64,000 bases of DNA from Nocardia huaxiensis (GCF_013744875.1 NZ_CP059399.1:6138001-6202000); one strand, 5' to 3'. Positions 1 through 10,074 are shown, counted from the first letter of the stretch. Numbers and translations are program-made. The notes: generated from the letters alone by a model not told the origin.

Positions 1-453
1 CACAATGCGATTCTCGACGGCGGCGAGCAGAGCATCCTGCTGCGTCTTGGAGAAGCGGTGCACCTCGTCGATGAAGAGCACGGTCTGCTCGCCGTGGGCC
101 AAGCGGCGGCGGGCCAGATCGATGACCGCCCGCACCTCCTTCACCCCGGCCGACAGCGCGGACAGCGCCTCGAAGCGGCGGCCGGTGGCCTGCGACAGCA
201 GCGAGGCGAGCGTGGTCTTGCCCGTTCCGGGCGGGCCGAACAGCAGCACCGAGGCCGCACCGGATCCTTCCACCAGTCGGCGTAGCGGCGACCCCGGTCC
301 GAGCAGATGTTGCTGCCCCACCACCTCGTCGAGGGTGCGCGGGCGCATGCGCACGGCCAGCGGTGCGAACTTCTCATCACCGACCGGTCGGCTCGGTACG
401 AACTCCTCGGATACGGGCTCCGCCTCCGGCGCCGCGAACAGGCCATCACTCAC
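1..453 (-). CDS. rarA: Replication-associated recombination protein A (RarA/MgsA), N-terminal part
   Basis: AAA+ clamp-loader-like ATPase of the RarA/MgsA/WRNIP1 family, which acts at stalled replication forks with SSB. Only the first about 151 codons lie in the window; the gene runs off the left edge. The reading starts at a GTG (451-453): a variable N-terminus, then residues [17 protein letters not shown], the Walker A motif GPPGTGKTT, and the Walker B-like FIDEVHRF with sensor residues following. An ATG a few bases inside is in another frame, so GTG is the supported start. It is the counterpart of M. tuberculosis Rv2559c, and the Rv2560-like gene nearby at 5.5 kb supports this synteny. It is divergent from the phosphatase genes to its right. 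Confidence 0.93.
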   Translation of the reverse strand, partial: MSDGLFAAPEAEPVSEEFVPSRPVGDEKFAPLAVRMRPRTLDEVVGQQHLLGPGSPLRRLVEGSGAASVLLFGPPGTGKTTLASLLSQATGRRFEALSALSAGVKEVRAVIDLARRRLAHGEQTVLFIDEVHRFSKTQQDALLAAVENRIV

Positions 454-646
454 GCGCCCGACCCTACCGACCGGGCCCGACAAGACCGCGTACTCGGGTC
501 GCGCCGCCCCACCGAGCCCAGCATCCCGGGTGTGCCGCCGCGGTGCTCTACTCTCACCTTCCGTGGCAAACCGTCAGCATCCCGGTAACGAACAATTCAT
601 CTTGTCCGCTTGCATTCTGGTCGGTTGATCAGTTGTGATCTCAGCC

Positions 647-2287
647 ATGGTTTTCGGTGAGATGGTCTCGGCCCGCTTCGACCGGCGCTCCGCCCTCAAG
701 GGCGGGACGGCCGCGGTGGCGGTGAGCCTGATCGGCTCGGCGGTCGCGCGAGCCGAGGCGACGGTGTTCCGGCATGGCGTCGCCTCCGGTGATCCGCTGC
801 CCGGCGGGGTGATCATCTGGACCCGCGTCACACCGTCCGAGGATGCGCTGCCCGGTTCCGGAAAGGGCGCGAATGTCGCGGTGCGATGGGAGGTCGCGGG
901 CGACGAGTCGTTCGGGACCATCGCCGCCTCCGGAACCCATTCGGCGACTTCGGATTCCGACCACACCGTGAAGGTCGATGTCTCCGGTCTGGCTCCGGGG
1001 CGCGAATACTTCTACCGGTTCACTGCGCTCGGCCAGACCTCTCCGGTCGGCCGAACACTCACCGCCCCAGCCGATTCCGCCACTCCGGACCGGCTGCGCC
1101 TGGGCGTGGTGTCGTGCGCGAACTGGGAGGCCGGATACTTCTCCGCCTACCGGCATCTCGCGGCACGCGGCGATCTGGATGCCATCGTGCATCTGGGCGA
1201 CTACCTCTACGAGTACCCGCGCGGCGAGTACGGCGGCCGCACCGGTTCGGTGCGCTGGCACGAGCCCGCGCACGAGATCGTCACCCTGGCCGACTATCGA
1301 ATCCGGCACGCGCAGTACAAGACCGACGCCGATCTCATGGCACTGCATGCCCGGCTGCCGTTCATCTGCACCTGGGACGACCACGAGACCGCCGACAACA
1401 CCTGGTCCGACGGCGCGGAGAACCATCAGCCCGCCACCGAGGGCGACTTCCAGACGCGCCGGGCCGCGGCACTGCAGGCCTACCTGGAGTGGATGCCGGT
1501 GCGCACCGGCGCGGACCGGAAGCTGTACCGCCGCCTGCGTTTCGGCACCCTCGCCGAACTGTCCATGCTCGACCTGCGCAGCTACCGCAGCGAGGAGGCC
1601 AAGACCGGCGCGGGCTGGCGCGAGATCGACAGCCCGGAGCGCACCATCACCGGCAAGGACCAAATGGATTGGGTGCAGGCCGGTTTGGTGTCCGCCCCGG
1701 TCACCTGGAAGCTCATCGGCAACCCGGTCATGATCGCGCCGCTGGTCTTCCCGCCCCTGGAACCGGCCACCTCCGCCGCCTTCACCACCGCACTCGGCCT
1801 GCCGCAGAACGGAATTCCCGCCAACCCGGACCAGTGGGACGGCTACACCGCCGATCGCTCCCGCCTGCTGCGCACCATCACCGAGCACAATGTCTCCGAC
1901 GTCGTTTTCCTGACCGGCGACATCCACAGCTCCTGGGGCGCGGACCTCCCCCTCGACGCCGCCACCTACCCCGCCGGCCCCACCGCGGGCGTGGAATTCG
2001 TTGTCCCGTCGATCACTTCGCAGAGCATCGGCGATGCCACCGGCGCACCGCCGCGCACCGCCTCGGTGGCGATCGAGGGCACCATCAAGGGCATCAACCG
2101 CCACCTGCACTACACCGAACTCGACTCGCACGGCTACGGCGTCCTGCACGTCGATGCCGACCAGACGCAGATGGACTGGTTCTACGTCACCGACGTGGCC
2201 GACCCGAACTCCGGTGTGCGCCACGGCGCGTCATACGCGGTCCGGCGCGGCGGCCGCATCGAACCCCGGCCCGGCCCCATGGTCTGA
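647..2287 (+). CDS. Tat-exported PhoD-family alkaline phosphatase, copy 1
   Basis: PhoD-like metallophosphoesterase of about 546 residues, expected to act outside the membrane on phosphodiesters or monoesters with Ca/Fe cofactors. The N-terminus carries a twin-arginine signal (FDRRSALKGG followed by an alanine-rich hydrophobic stretch ending AVARA). The mature protein begins VFRHGVASGDPLP, the typical PhoD N-domain. Metal-site motifs are visible: GVVSCANWE, HLGDYLYEY, WDDHETADN and TGDIHSSW. The start is uncertain: GTG 635, ATG 647 and ATG 662 are all in frame and none has a clear ribosome binding site; 647 was chosen. A second, very similar gene follows 123 bases downstream in the same direction. 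M. tuberculosis Rv2577 is a related phosphatase in the syntenic region. Confidence 0.9.
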   Translation: MVFGEMVSARFDRRSALKGGTAAVAVSLIGSAVARAEATVFRHGVASGDPLPGGVIIWTRVTPSEDALPGSGKGANVAVRWEVAGDESFGTIAASGTHSATSDSDHTVKVDVSGLAPGREYFYRFTALGQTSPVGRTLTAPADSATPDRLRLGVVSCANWEAGYFSAYRHLAARGDLDAIVHLGDYLYEYPRGEYGGRTGSVRWHEPAHEIVTLADYRIRHAQYKTDADLMALHARLPFICTWDDHETADNTWSDGAENHQPATEGDFQTRRAAALQAYLEWMPVRTGADRKLYRRLRFGTLAELSMLDLRSYRSEEAKTGAGWREIDSPERTITGKDQMDWVQAGLVSAPVTWKLIGNPVMIAPLVFPPLEPATSAAFTTALGLPQNGIPANPDQWDGYTADRSRLLRTITEHNVSDVVFLTGDIHSSWGADLPLDAATYPAGPTAGVEFVVPSITSQSIGDATGAPPRTASVAIEGTIKGINRHLHYTELDSHGYGVLHVDADQTQMDWFYVTDVADPNSGVRHGASYAVRRGGRIEPRPGPMV

Positions 2288-2410
2288 GTCCGAACGCCAC
2301 CCAGGCACAGATGGTCATGCTTGGTGAGGTCGATTCGCTATTCGCGGGTTACCGGCTGTTCAACCGTCCGGTATTGCTCGAAGATCTGATATCGGGTGTG
2401 ATCGAATACC

Positions 2411-4066
2411 GTGCTGCCTCATACGATCGCGCGCGCCCCGCTGGCACGCCGCACCCTGCTGAAATCCGGAGCCGCCGCTGTGGTCGCGGGCGGCGCCGCG
2501 CTGACCACGGGCACCGCGGCCGCCGATGCGCCGGTGTTCCAGCACGGCGTCGCCTCGGGTGATCCGCTGCCCACCGGGGTGATCCTGTGGACTCGGGTGA
2601 CCCCGATCGCGGACGCGACGCCCGGCTCCGGGCGCGGCGAGCCCGTCGAGGTGCGGTGGGAGGTGGCTCGTGACGGCGAGTTCGGAAACGTGGTCGCCTC
2701 CGGAAGTCATACGGCGACAGCCGAAACCGATCACACCGTCAAGATCGACGCGACCGGTCTGACTCCGGCGGCCGACTACTTCTTCCGATTCACCGCGCTG
2801 GGGCAGACCTCGCGCATCGGACGCACTCGCACCGCGCCCGGCGCGCAGGACACTCCCGATCGCCTGCGATTCGGGGTGGTCTCGTGCGCGAATTACGAGG
2901 AGGGATGGTTCGCGGCCTACCGGCATCTGGCCGCGCGCGACGACCTCGACGCGGTCATCCATCTGGGCGACTATCTTTACGAGTACGCACGCGGCGCGCA
3001 CGCGGTCGTGTTGCCGAACGTGCGGGCGCACGATCCGGCGAACGAGATCGTCACCCTCGCGGACTATCGAATCCGGCACGGGCAGTACAAGACCGACGCG
3101 GATCTGGCGACGCTGCATGCGCGGGTGCCGTTCATCTGCACCTGGGACGACCACGAGAGCGCCAATGACGCCTGGGTGGACGGGGCCGAAAACCATACGC
3201 CGGCAAAGGAAGGCGAGTGGCAGGCGCGGCGGGCCGCCGCACTGCGGGCCTATCTGGAATGGATGCCGGTGCGGGCGGTCGGCACCGGCGCGGGGGCGCA
3301 GCTGTATCGGCGGTTGCGGTTCGGCACCCTCGCAGAGCTGTCCATGCTGGATCTGCGCAGCTATCGGGATCAGCAGCTGAAGGCGGTCACCGGATGGCGC
3401 GACGTGGAGAATCCGGCGCGCACACTCACCGGGGCGGCCCAGATGCAATGGCTCACCGCGGGTTTGACCACCTCGACGGCGCAGTGGAAGCTCATCGGCA
3501 ATCCGGTGATGATCGCGCCGCTGACCTTGCCTACCCTGGACGGCACCATGGCGGGGGCGTTCGCGGCGACACTCGGCACGCCGTCCTCGGGGCTGCCGAT
3601 CAATCTGGACCAGTGGGACGGGTACGCCGCCGATCGGCAGCGCCTGTTCACCGCCCTCCGCGAGAACTCGGTCCGCGATGTGGTCTTCCTGACCGGTGAC
3701 ATTCACAGTTCGTGGGCGGCGGATCTGCCGATCGATCCCAACGACTATCCCGCCGGCCCCACGGTCGGAGCCGAATTCGTGGTTCCATCGGTCTCCATGG
3801 CCAGTATCGGCGATGCGGCGCATCTGCCCTTGCGCACGGCATCGGTGGTGCTGGAGAACACGATTCGCGGATTGAATCGGCATCTGCACTATTCGGAACT
3901 GGATTCGCACGGTTACGGCGTCCTGCATCTGGACTCCACGCAATCGCAGATGGACTGGTTCTATGTTGGTTCGGTGACCGACCCCAATGCCGGTGTGCGG
4001 CACGGCGCTTCCCTGGCCGTCCCGACTGGCGGGCGTATCGAGCCGCGCACCGCCCCCATGGCCTGA
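2411..4066 (+). CDS. Tat-exported PhoD-family alkaline phosphatase, copy 2
   Basis: Second PhoD-type phosphatase (551 residues), clearly a tandem duplicate of the preceding gene. Both share VFxHGVASGDPLP near the mature N-terminus, HLGDYLYEYARG, TWDDHES, LTGDIHSSWAADLPID, and the C-terminal segments HLHYSELDSHGYGVLHLD and GGRIEPR. The start is GTG 2411. The N-terminus has a Tat motif (ARRTLLKSG) and an alanine-rich hydrophobic region ending TAAADA. Divergence is greatest in the signal peptide and in the loop after YEY. A strong hairpin lies just after the stop codon. Phosphate limitation would be the expected control for this family, but no Pho box was identified. Confidence 0.92.
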   Translation: MLPHTIARAPLARRTLLKSGAAAVVAGGAALTTGTAAADAPVFQHGVASGDPLPTGVILWTRVTPIADATPGSGRGEPVEVRWEVARDGEFGNVVASGSHTATAETDHTVKIDATGLTPAADYFFRFTALGQTSRIGRTRTAPGAQDTPDRLRFGVVSCANYEEGWFAAYRHLAARDDLDAVIHLGDYLYEYARGAHAVVLPNVRAHDPANEIVTLADYRIRHGQYKTDADLATLHARVPFICTWDDHESANDAWVDGAENHTPAKEGEWQARRAAALRAYLEWMPVRAVGTGAGAQLYRRLRFGTLAELSMLDLRSYRDQQLKAVTGWRDVENPARTLTGAAQMQWLTAGLTTSTAQWKLIGNPVMIAPLTLPTLDGTMAGAFAATLGTPSSGLPINLDQWDGYAADRQRLFTALRENSVRDVVFLTGDIHSSWAADLPIDPNDYPAGPTVGAEFVVPSVSMASIGDAAHLPLRTASVVLENTIRGLNRHLHYSELDSHGYGVLHLDSTQSQMDWFYVGSVTDPNAGVRHGASLAVPTGGRIEPRTAPMA

Positions 4067-4075
4067 AACAGCACG

Positions 4076-4116
4076 AAGGCCGGAATTCGATGGTCACCCA
4101 TGCGAATTCCGGCCTT
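4076..4116. terminator. Bidirectional hairpin terminator
   Basis: A perfect 14-bp inverted repeat (AAGGCCGGAATTCG at 4076-4089, its complement at 4103-4116) with a 13-base loop sits 9 bases after the second phosphatase gene and 16 bases after the stop of the convergent phosphotransferase. Runs of A and T flank the stem only weakly, so it is called a terminator from position and stability. Confidence 0.75.
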
Positions 4117-4132
4117 CCGGTCTGTCCGGGAG

Positions 4133-5302
4133 CTATTCCTCCCAGCGCTCCTCCAGGGTCGCCGACACGTGTTCGGCGAAATCGCCGAGCGTGTCGTCAC
4201 CGGTGCAGCGGGCATCCTCGGCGAGCGCGGCCCAGCGATTGATGAGCGCCGCGGACCGCGGAATCGACAGCCCGTGCTCGCGCGCGGCGGCGATGCGGGT
4301 GTGGTCGGCGGGCAGGAACCAGTAGGTCGACAGCCACACCCAGATGAGCCGGGCCTCCAGAATGCGCTCGGCCAGCACCGCGTCGTCGGCCAGCGACGGC
4401 CACACCGCGACCACTTCGGAGCGCCACGCCTCGACCATCTGCCGGGCGCGTTCACGGGAGAGTTCGAAATCGCACAGGCAGCCCGGGAAGGACACCAGGG
4501 CATAGGCGATATCGAGAGTGGCGTCGCGGAAGCCGCCCCACTCGTAGTCGAGGAACCGCGCGCCCTCGTCATTGAGGATGACATTGTCGGGGCACAGGTC
4601 GGACGGGCTGAACGCGCGGTAGCGGCCGGCGGAGAACAGCCGGTTGCCGCGCACGATGCGTTCGGCGATCTCGCCGGGCACCTCGATGCCGAGTTCGCGG
4701 CCCAGCATGGCCGGCACTTCGGCCACGGCCGATTCGGCCTGCTGCGCGATGCCGTCCACACGATGCACCACGTCGACGCGGCGTAGCAGGGCGACGAAGT
4801 CGGCTTCGCGGCCGACGGTGGCGGCGTGCATGCGACCGAGCGCCTGCGCGAACGCCATGAGCGCATTGCGCCCGGCCGGTTCGACATTCGCCTGCAACAC
4901 CTGGGTGAGGGACGTGTTCTCGCCCAGATCGCTGAGTATGAGCAGGCGCTCGGGGAGGCTGTACCCGAGTAGGTAGGCACCGGGCCGGTGGTCGCGGCCG
5001 AGCGCGGTGGTGAACTGGTACGACACGGCTTCGCGTAGGAAGGCGGAGTCGATACTCGCCACTCCGGGTGCCATACCTCCGGTGCGTCGCTCCTTCGCTG
5101 CGCCGCGCACCTGTTTCACTATGAGGGTGCGTGGAAGTGAAAAAGCGTTCTCCGCAACACGGACGCGTAGGACCGTCGTCCTACCACTGCCGCTGAGTTC
5201 CATCGGATCGCTCAGCTTTACCGCAGCACCCATTCGCTTTGTGAGCAACTGTTGTGCCGCGTACACGACTTCGGCGGCGCGTTCGGCCAATAGTGCGGTC
5301 AT
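4133..5302 (-). CDS. Aminoglycoside phosphotransferase-family kinase-like protein
   Basis: A 389-residue protein with the phosphotransferase (APH/choline-kinase) fold. The N-lobe has a nucleotide-binding lysine region (TLIVKQVRG). The C-lobe has a Brenner-type loop reading SDLCPDNVIL, then FLDYEWGGFRD with the metal-binding Asp. In typical members the catalytic loop is HGDxxxxN; here the His-Gly pair is replaced by Pro-Ser while the catalytic Asp and the Asn remain. The substrate is unknown; antibiotics, sugars or amino alcohols are all possible for this superfamily. ATG at 5302 has GGAG just upstream. It converges on the phosphatase pair and shares their terminator. Confidence 0.8.
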   Translation of the reverse strand: MTALLAERAAEVVYAAQQLLTKRMGAAVKLSDPMELSGSGRTTVLRVRVAENAFSLPRTLIVKQVRGAAKERRTGGMAPGVASIDSAFLREAVSYQFTTALGRDHRPGAYLLGYSLPERLLILSDLGENTSLTQVLQANVEPAGRNALMAFAQALGRMHAATVGREADFVALLRRVDVVHRVDGIAQQAESAVAEVPAMLGRELGIEVPGEIAERIVRGNRLFSAGRYRAFSPSDLCPDNVILNDEGARFLDYEWGGFRDATLDIAYALVSFPGCLCDFELSRERARQMVEAWRSEVVAVWPSLADDAVLAERILEARLIWVWLSTYWFLPADHTRIAAAREHGLSIPRSAALINRWAALAEDARCTGDDTLGDFAEHVSATLEERWEE

Positions 5303-5498
5303 CGGGCTCCAAGTTACTCGCTCCAGGTCACTTTCAGCGAGCGGTTACGCAACCTTTCGCGCGTCTTCCGGCGTGTCTTGGTGAAGGGTTTGCCCACGCG
5401 GCGCTGGTTGCTTGACACAACCAGGGTCGTCGAGTTGTCTTCATGTTCAACTGCTATGCGTCCCACCGCAAACCGGGAAATGTGAAAGGCTTATGCCT

Positions 5499-6809
5499 AT
5501 GACCGGCACGCCGTCTTCCGCACCGAACGAGCCCACCGGCGACACACCTGCCGGAGCGGGCGGACCGCAGCATCCACCGCGTGCGGGACAGCACCAAAAC
5601 CCGGAATCCGCACCGCATTCCACCGAGCAGGGCGGTGCGAGCGCGCACGGCCGGCACGAGATGCCGGGGCTCGCGGGGTACCCGCAGTTCGACGGGCCGG
5701 GCGCGGCGCACTACGGCAGCGAACCCGTCGAACCGCCACCGCCGTTGAGTTCGCCCTCCGGCGTGCCGGTTTCGTCCGGTTACTCCCAATCGTCCGGTGT
5801 GCCGGCACAGCAACCGCAGGGCATCCCCCCGCAGGGCGGCGACCTATCCCAGCCAGGCGGCGGCCAGTCAGGCGGTTACGCACCGCAGGGCCAAAGCCGG
5901 CCTGGCGCACACGCACCACACGGCGGATACGGACAGCAAGGCGGACAGGTGCAGCAAGGCGGGTACGGGCAGCCCGGATCAGGGCCCCAGCAAGGCGGAT
6001 ACGGACAATCGGGGCCACAGCCGGGCGGCTACGGACAGCAGGGCGGCTATGGGCCCGCCGGATCCGGGCCCCAGCAGGGCGGATTCCCGCCACCGGGATC
6101 CGGGCCACAGGGACCGCCGCCCGGAAACGCCCCGCAGCAAGGCAATCCGGCCGAACCACCGGCCACTGCGGGCCACTACTACGAACCCGAGCGCCTCGAT
6201 GTCGGGCGCGCACTCGGCTATGGCTGGGATCGCTTCCGGCTCAACGCCATTCCCTGGATGGGCATGGTGCTCATCGGCCTGATCGCCTGGCTCATGGTGA
6301 TCCTGCTGGTGAACCTCCTCGACATCACCTCCGCGTCCGGCCTGCTGCTACTGTTCGGCGTGGCCGCGCTGGTGGTGTGGCTGCTGCAGGCCGCCATGAT
6401 TCGCGGCGCCCTCGCCGAGACCGACGGCACCCCACCGGATTTCCCGACCTTCTTCGCGTTCGTGAATGCCGGCAATGTGCTGATCACCGCGCTCATCGTC
6501 TTCCTGGCCGCGCTGGTCGCCTCGCTGGTGCTGGTGTTCCCGGCCATCATCGTCGGCGTGCTGTGCATGTTCTCGCTGCACTTCGTCATCGACCAGGACC
6601 AAACCCCGCTCACCGCAATCAAATCCAGCGCCCAGCTGGTGATCGCGAATGCGGTGCCGGTGGTCATCCTGGCGCTGGCCGTGCTGGTCGCCACCTTCCT
6701 CGGCGCGCTGCTGTGCGGACTCGGTCTGCTCATCGCCGGACCGGTGACGGCCATCGCCACCACCTACGCCTACCGCTTCCTCACCGGCGGCACGGTCGCG
6801 CACGCCTGA
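5499..6809 (+). CDS. Pro/Gly/Gln-rich membrane protein (Rv2560-like)
   Basis: About 436 residues in two parts. The first 230 residues are low complexity, with many GGYGQ-type repeats (about residues 100-200) rich in Gly, Gln, Pro and Ser. The C-terminal part begins about YYEPERLDVGRALGYGWDRF and has four or more hydrophobic helices. It matches M. tuberculosis Rv2560 (proline- and glycine-rich transmembrane protein), which also follows rarA. Function unknown; the cytoplasmic repeat tail could be a protein-interaction region. GAAAGG lies 9 bases before ATG 5499; ATG 5493 is an alternative. A good -35 hexamer TTGACA is at 5412-5417, with only a weak -10 about 18 bases later. Confidence 0.85.
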   Translation: MTGTPSSAPNEPTGDTPAGAGGPQHPPRAGQHQNPESAPHSTEQGGASAHGRHEMPGLAGYPQFDGPGAAHYGSEPVEPPPPLSSPSGVPVSSGYSQSSGVPAQQPQGIPPQGGDLSQPGGGQSGGYAPQGQSRPGAHAPHGGYGQQGGQVQQGGYGQPGSGPQQGGYGQSGPQPGGYGQQGGYGPAGSGPQQGGFPPPGSGPQGPPPGNAPQQGNPAEPPATAGHYYEPERLDVGRALGYGWDRFRLNAIPWMGMVLIGLIAWLMVILLVNLLDITSASGLLLLFGVAALVVWLLQAAMIRGALAETDGTPPDFPTFFAFVNAGNVLITALIVFLAALVASLVLVFPAIIVGVLCMFSLHFVIDQDQTPLTAIKSSAQLVIANAVPVVILALAVLVATFLGALLCGLGLLIAGPVTAIATTYAYRFLTGGTVAHA

Positions 6810-6829
6810 TTCCCGTGCGGCTCACCTGT

Positions 6830-7156
6830 CGTCGCCGCCACCGCGAATCCGACCGCCGGAATCGTCGTCACCGAGATGAAAACGCCTACCAGCGCGGTCG
6901 CCGAACGCCGCACCAGCCGGAAATCCTTGCGCACCAAGGCAACCGCCGCCGCCGCGAGGGGTCCGAACTCCGGCCCGACCACCATGGCCCCGACGATGGT
7001 CATTGCCGGCCTCGCGCGCCAGCGCGCATTCGATGCGATCCCCGTCCGGTTCGACCGCCGCGCCGCGCCGCGCCGTGACCAGGTGGCACCCGGTTCGGCG
7101 CGCAGCAGCGCGAGCGCGTGATCGGTCGATTCGGCGGGGCAGGCCAACCGGGTGAG
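6830..7156 (-). pseudogene. DUF389 membrane protein remnant
   Basis: Pieces of a DUF389 family protein lie directly downstream of aspS on the same strand. In one frame the N-terminal domain is readable (CPAESTDHALALLRAEPGAT). A second frame continues it (VEPDGDRIECALAREAGN, about 7010-7065 on the minus strand). The first frame then resumes with the diagnostic membrane motif TIVGAMVVGPEFGPLAAAAVALV. The normal 75-100 residues between these blocks are missing, and the coding signal dissolves after VGVFISVTTIPAVGF, so several later helices are absent. The frameshift lies in a run of GGC/GCG repeats. The best explanation is a gene decayed by frameshift, internal deletion and 3' truncation. No usable start was found; the 5' end abuts the aspS stop. 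Confidence 0.7.
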
Positions 7157-7159
7157 CGG

Positions 7160-8953
7160 CTACTTCTTGTCTTCGACGATCGGGTTTCCGTCGGCGTCGA
7201 CCTTGGCGTTGAGCCCGGCCTCCTGCCGCTGCTGCGGCGTGATCGGGGTGGGCGCGTCGGTGAGCGGGTCCACGCCACCGCCGGACTTCGGGAACGCGAT
7301 GACCTCACGGATGGAGTCCACCCCCGCGAGCAGCGCGGTGATGCGGTCCCAGCCGAAGGCGATGCCGCCCATGGGCGGAGCGCCGAAGGAGAAGGCGTCG
7401 AGGAGGAAGCCGAACTTGTCCTGCGCCTCGGCCTCGCCGATGCCCATCACCTTGAACACGCGTTCCTGCACGTCGCGGCGGTGGATACGGATGGAGCCGC
7501 CACCGATCTCATTGCCGTTGCAGACGATGTCGTAGGCGTAGGCCAGCGCCGAACCCGGATCGGTGTCGAAAGTGTCCAGGTGCTCGGGCTTGGGCGAGGT
7601 GAACGCGTGGTGCACCGCGGTCCAGGCCGAATGACCAAGGGCCACATCTCCGCTGGCGGTGGCGTCGGCGGCCGGCTCGAACATCGGCGCGTCCACGATC
7701 CACACGAACGCCCAGGCGTTCTCGTCGATGAGACCGCACTTGCGGGCGATCTCGCCGCGGGCCGCGCCCAGCAGCGCCCGGCTGGACTTGGCGTCACCGG
7801 CGGCGAAGAACACACAGTCGCCCGGCTCTGCGCCAACCTGCTTGGCCAGGCCCTCACGTTCGGTGTCGGTGAGGTTCTTGGCGACCGGGCCGCCGAGGGT
7901 GCCGTCCTCGTTGAAGGTGATGTAGGCCAGGCCCTTGGCGCCGCGCTGCTTGGCCCACTCCTGCCAGGCGTCGAACTGACGCCGCGGCTGGGACGCACCG
8001 CCCGGCATGACGACCGCACCGACGTAGGGAGACTGGAACACGCGGAACTGGGTGTCCGCGAAGTACTCCTTCATCTCGGTGATCTCGACACCGAAGCGCA
8101 GGTCCGGCTTGTCGGAACCGTAGCGGCGCATGGCCTCGGCGTAGGTCATGTGCGGAATCGGGGTCGGGATCTCGTAGCCGACCAGCTTCCACAGCGCGGC
8201 CAGGATGTCCTCGGCCAGCAGAATGACGTCTTCCTGCTCGACGAAGCTCATCTCGATGTCGAGCTGGGTGAACTCGGGCTGCCGGTCGGCGCGGAAGTCC
8301 TCGTCGCGGTAGCAACGCGCGATCTGGTAGTAGCGCTCGATGCCGCCGACCATGAGCAGCTGCTTGAACAGCTGCGGCGACTGCGGCAGCGCGTAGAACT
8401 TGCCGGGCTGCAGACGCGCCGGCACCAGGAAGTCACGCGCACCCTCGGGGGTGGACCGGGTCATGGTCGGGGTCTCGACCTCGACGAACGCGTGCTTGCC
8501 GAGCACCTCGCGCGCGGCGGCGTTCACCTTCGACCGCAGCCGGATGGCATGCCCCGGGCCCTCGCGGCGCAGATCCAGGTACCGGTACTTCAGGCGGGCC
8601 TCTTCACCGGGCTCGTCGTCGAGCTGGAACGGCAGCGGCGCGGCCTCGTTGAGCACCTCGAGCGCGGTCACATTGACCTCGATCGCGCCGGTCGGCAGAT
8701 TCGGGTTCTCGCTGCCCGCCGGTCGGTTCTCCACCACACCGGTGACCTTCACACAGAACTCGTTGCGCAGCTTGTGGGCCTGTTCAGCAGGCACGCCCTC
8801 ACGGAACACGGCCTGCGACACACCCGACGCATCGCGCAGATCGATGAAGATCACGCCACCGTGGTCTCGCCGCCGGGCCACCCAACCGGTGAGGGTGACG
8901 GTCTGACCGGCGTGCTCGCTTCGCAGCGAACCAGCCAAGTGGGTGCGCAGCAC
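7160..8953 (-). CDS. aspS: Aspartyl-tRNA synthetase
   Basis: Class II aminoacyl-tRNA synthetase charging tRNA-Asp (possibly also tRNA-Asn, as in many actinobacteria). 597 residues, the same size as M. tuberculosis AspS. The N-terminal OB-fold has [20 protein letters not shown]. The catalytic domain has motif 2 ([23 protein letters not shown] region), the bacterial GAD insertion and motif 3 (GIAFGWDRI). The start is GTG 8953, reading [16 protein letters not shown], preceded by AAAGGA; longer in-frame extensions upstream do not look coding. Divergent from the metallopeptidase gene. Confidence 0.97.
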   Translation of the reverse strand: MLRTHLAGSLRSEHAGQTVTLTGWVARRRDHGGVIFIDLRDASGVSQAVFREGVPAEQAHKLRNEFCVKVTGVVENRPAGSENPNLPTGAIEVNVTALEVLNEAAPLPFQLDDEPGEEARLKYRYLDLRREGPGHAIRLRSKVNAAAREVLGKHAFVEVETPTMTRSTPEGARDFLVPARLQPGKFYALPQSPQLFKQLLMVGGIERYYQIARCYRDEDFRADRQPEFTQLDIEMSFVEQEDVILLAEDILAALWKLVGYEIPTPIPHMTYAEAMRRYGSDKPDLRFGVEITEMKEYFADTQFRVFQSPYVGAVVMPGGASQPRRQFDAWQEWAKQRGAKGLAYITFNEDGTLGGPVAKNLTDTEREGLAKQVGAEPGDCVFFAAGDAKSSRALLGAARGEIARKCGLIDENAWAFVWIVDAPMFEPAADATASGDVALGHSAWTAVHHAFTSPKPEHLDTFDTDPGSALAYAYDIVCNGNEIGGGSIRIHRRDVQERVFKVMGIGEAEAQDKFGFLLDAFSFGAPPMGGIAFGWDRITALLAGVDSIREVIAFPKSGGGVDPLTDAPTPITPQQRQEAGLNAKVDADGNPIVEDKK

Positions 8954-9153
8954 GGGATTCCTTTCGACGAATTCGAGCACCGGAATATGAACGGGTGCGC
9001 GTACATCGTAGTTAGACACGTTCACAGAGTGGAAACCGATATCCGTTCCTCCATGCCAAGCTGTTAGCGGCACGACGCTCGGGCCACCTCGAACCACCAG
9101 GATCCGGACGCATCAGAGGCCCCGAAGGGCGACCGCAGACGGGAGTTAGCGCA

Positions 9154-10074
9154 ATGACTTTCAACGAGGGCCTGCAGATCGATCAGGATCGGGTGTCCTC
9201 CGGTGGTGGGCCGGGGATGGGTGGTGGGATCGCGCTCGGCGGCGGGGCGCTGGGGATTATCGCGTTGATCGCCACACTGCTGCTCGGGGGTGATCCGGGC
9301 AGCATTCTCGGGCAGTTCACCGGCGCCGACTCGCAGCAGCAGGGGACGGCGCAGACGCCCGATCACTGCAAGACCGGCGCGGACGCCAACAAGTATGTGG
9401 ACTGCCGGGTGGTGCTGACGGTGCAGAGCCTGGACGCGGTGTGGGGTACCGAGCTGCCCAAGCAGACGCGCACGGCGTACGTCGAGCCGAAGGTGCGGTT
9501 GTTCTCGGGGGTGATCAATACCGGGTGCGGGCGGGCGTCGTCGGCGGTGGGGCCCTTCTACTGTCCGGCCGATCAGACGGCCTACTTCGATGTGAGCTTC
9601 TTCCAGGAGTTGAAGGATCGCTTCGGTTCCACCGGCGGGCCGCTGGCGCAGGAGTATGTGGTGGCGCACGAGTTCGGGCACCACATCCAGAATCTGCTCG
9701 GCGATCTCAATCGCGCGCAGCGGGATCCGCAGGGGCCGGAATCCGGGGCGGTGCGCACCGAACTGCAGGCCGACTGCTACGCGGGCGTGTGGGCGTACTG
9801 GGCGGACAAGCTGCCGGCGCCCGGCTCGAACACGCCGTTCCTGGAGAAGCTGACCCGCGACAATATTCGCGATGCGCTGTCGGCGGCGTCGGCCGTGGGT
9901 GACGACCACATCCAGAAGTCGTCGGGTGCGCGGGTGAACCCGGAGGCGTGGACGCACGGCTCGTCCGAGCAGCGCCAGAAGTGGTTCCTCGCCGGATACC
10001 AGACCGGTCAGGTCTCCTCCTGCGACACGTATTCGGCTCGGGATCTGGACAATCCGCCGACCCTGAAGCTGTAG
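9154..10074 (+). CDS. Neutral zinc metallopeptidase, YpfJ family (Rv2575-like)
   Basis: 306-residue membrane-anchored putative zinc metallopeptidase (PF04228). After a glycine-rich leader there is one transmembrane helix (about residues 30-48, ALGIIALIATLLLGG). The extracytoplasmic part carries the zinc motif HEFGHH at about residue 172 and a downstream RTELQADCYAGVWA segment supplying the third ligand. ATG 9154 follows GGGAG at a proper distance. The M. tuberculosis counterpart near aspS is Rv2575. The physiological substrate is unknown. Confidence 0.92.
   Translation: MTFNEGLQIDQDRVSSGGGPGMGGGIALGGGALGIIALIATLLLGGDPGSILGQFTGADSQQQGTAQTPDHCKTGADANKYVDCRVVLTVQSLDAVWGTELPKQTRTAYVEPKVRLFSGVINTGCGRASSAVGPFYCPADQTAYFDVSFFQELKDRFGSTGGPLAQEYVVAHEFGHHIQNLLGDLNRAQRDPQGPESGAVRTELQADCYAGVWAYWADKLPAPGSNTPFLEKLTRDNIRDALSAASAVGDDHIQKSSGARVNPEAWTHGSSEQRQKWFLAGYQTGQVSSCDTYSARDLDNPPTLKL

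Noticed and set aside
5412..5498. TTG 5412 as start of the Rv2560-like protein
   Set aside because: The bases fit a -35 promoter element (TTGACA) better, and GAAAGG is correctly spaced from ATG 5499.
5850..6150. Possible CRISPR or tandem DNA repeat
   Set aside because: The repetition is codon-level (GGYGQ-type peptide repeats inside the Rv2560-like gene), with no regular spacers.
7118..9067. Long plus-strand frame opposite aspS
   Set aside because: aspS motifs are unmistakable on the other strand; this frame is a GC-bias shadow.
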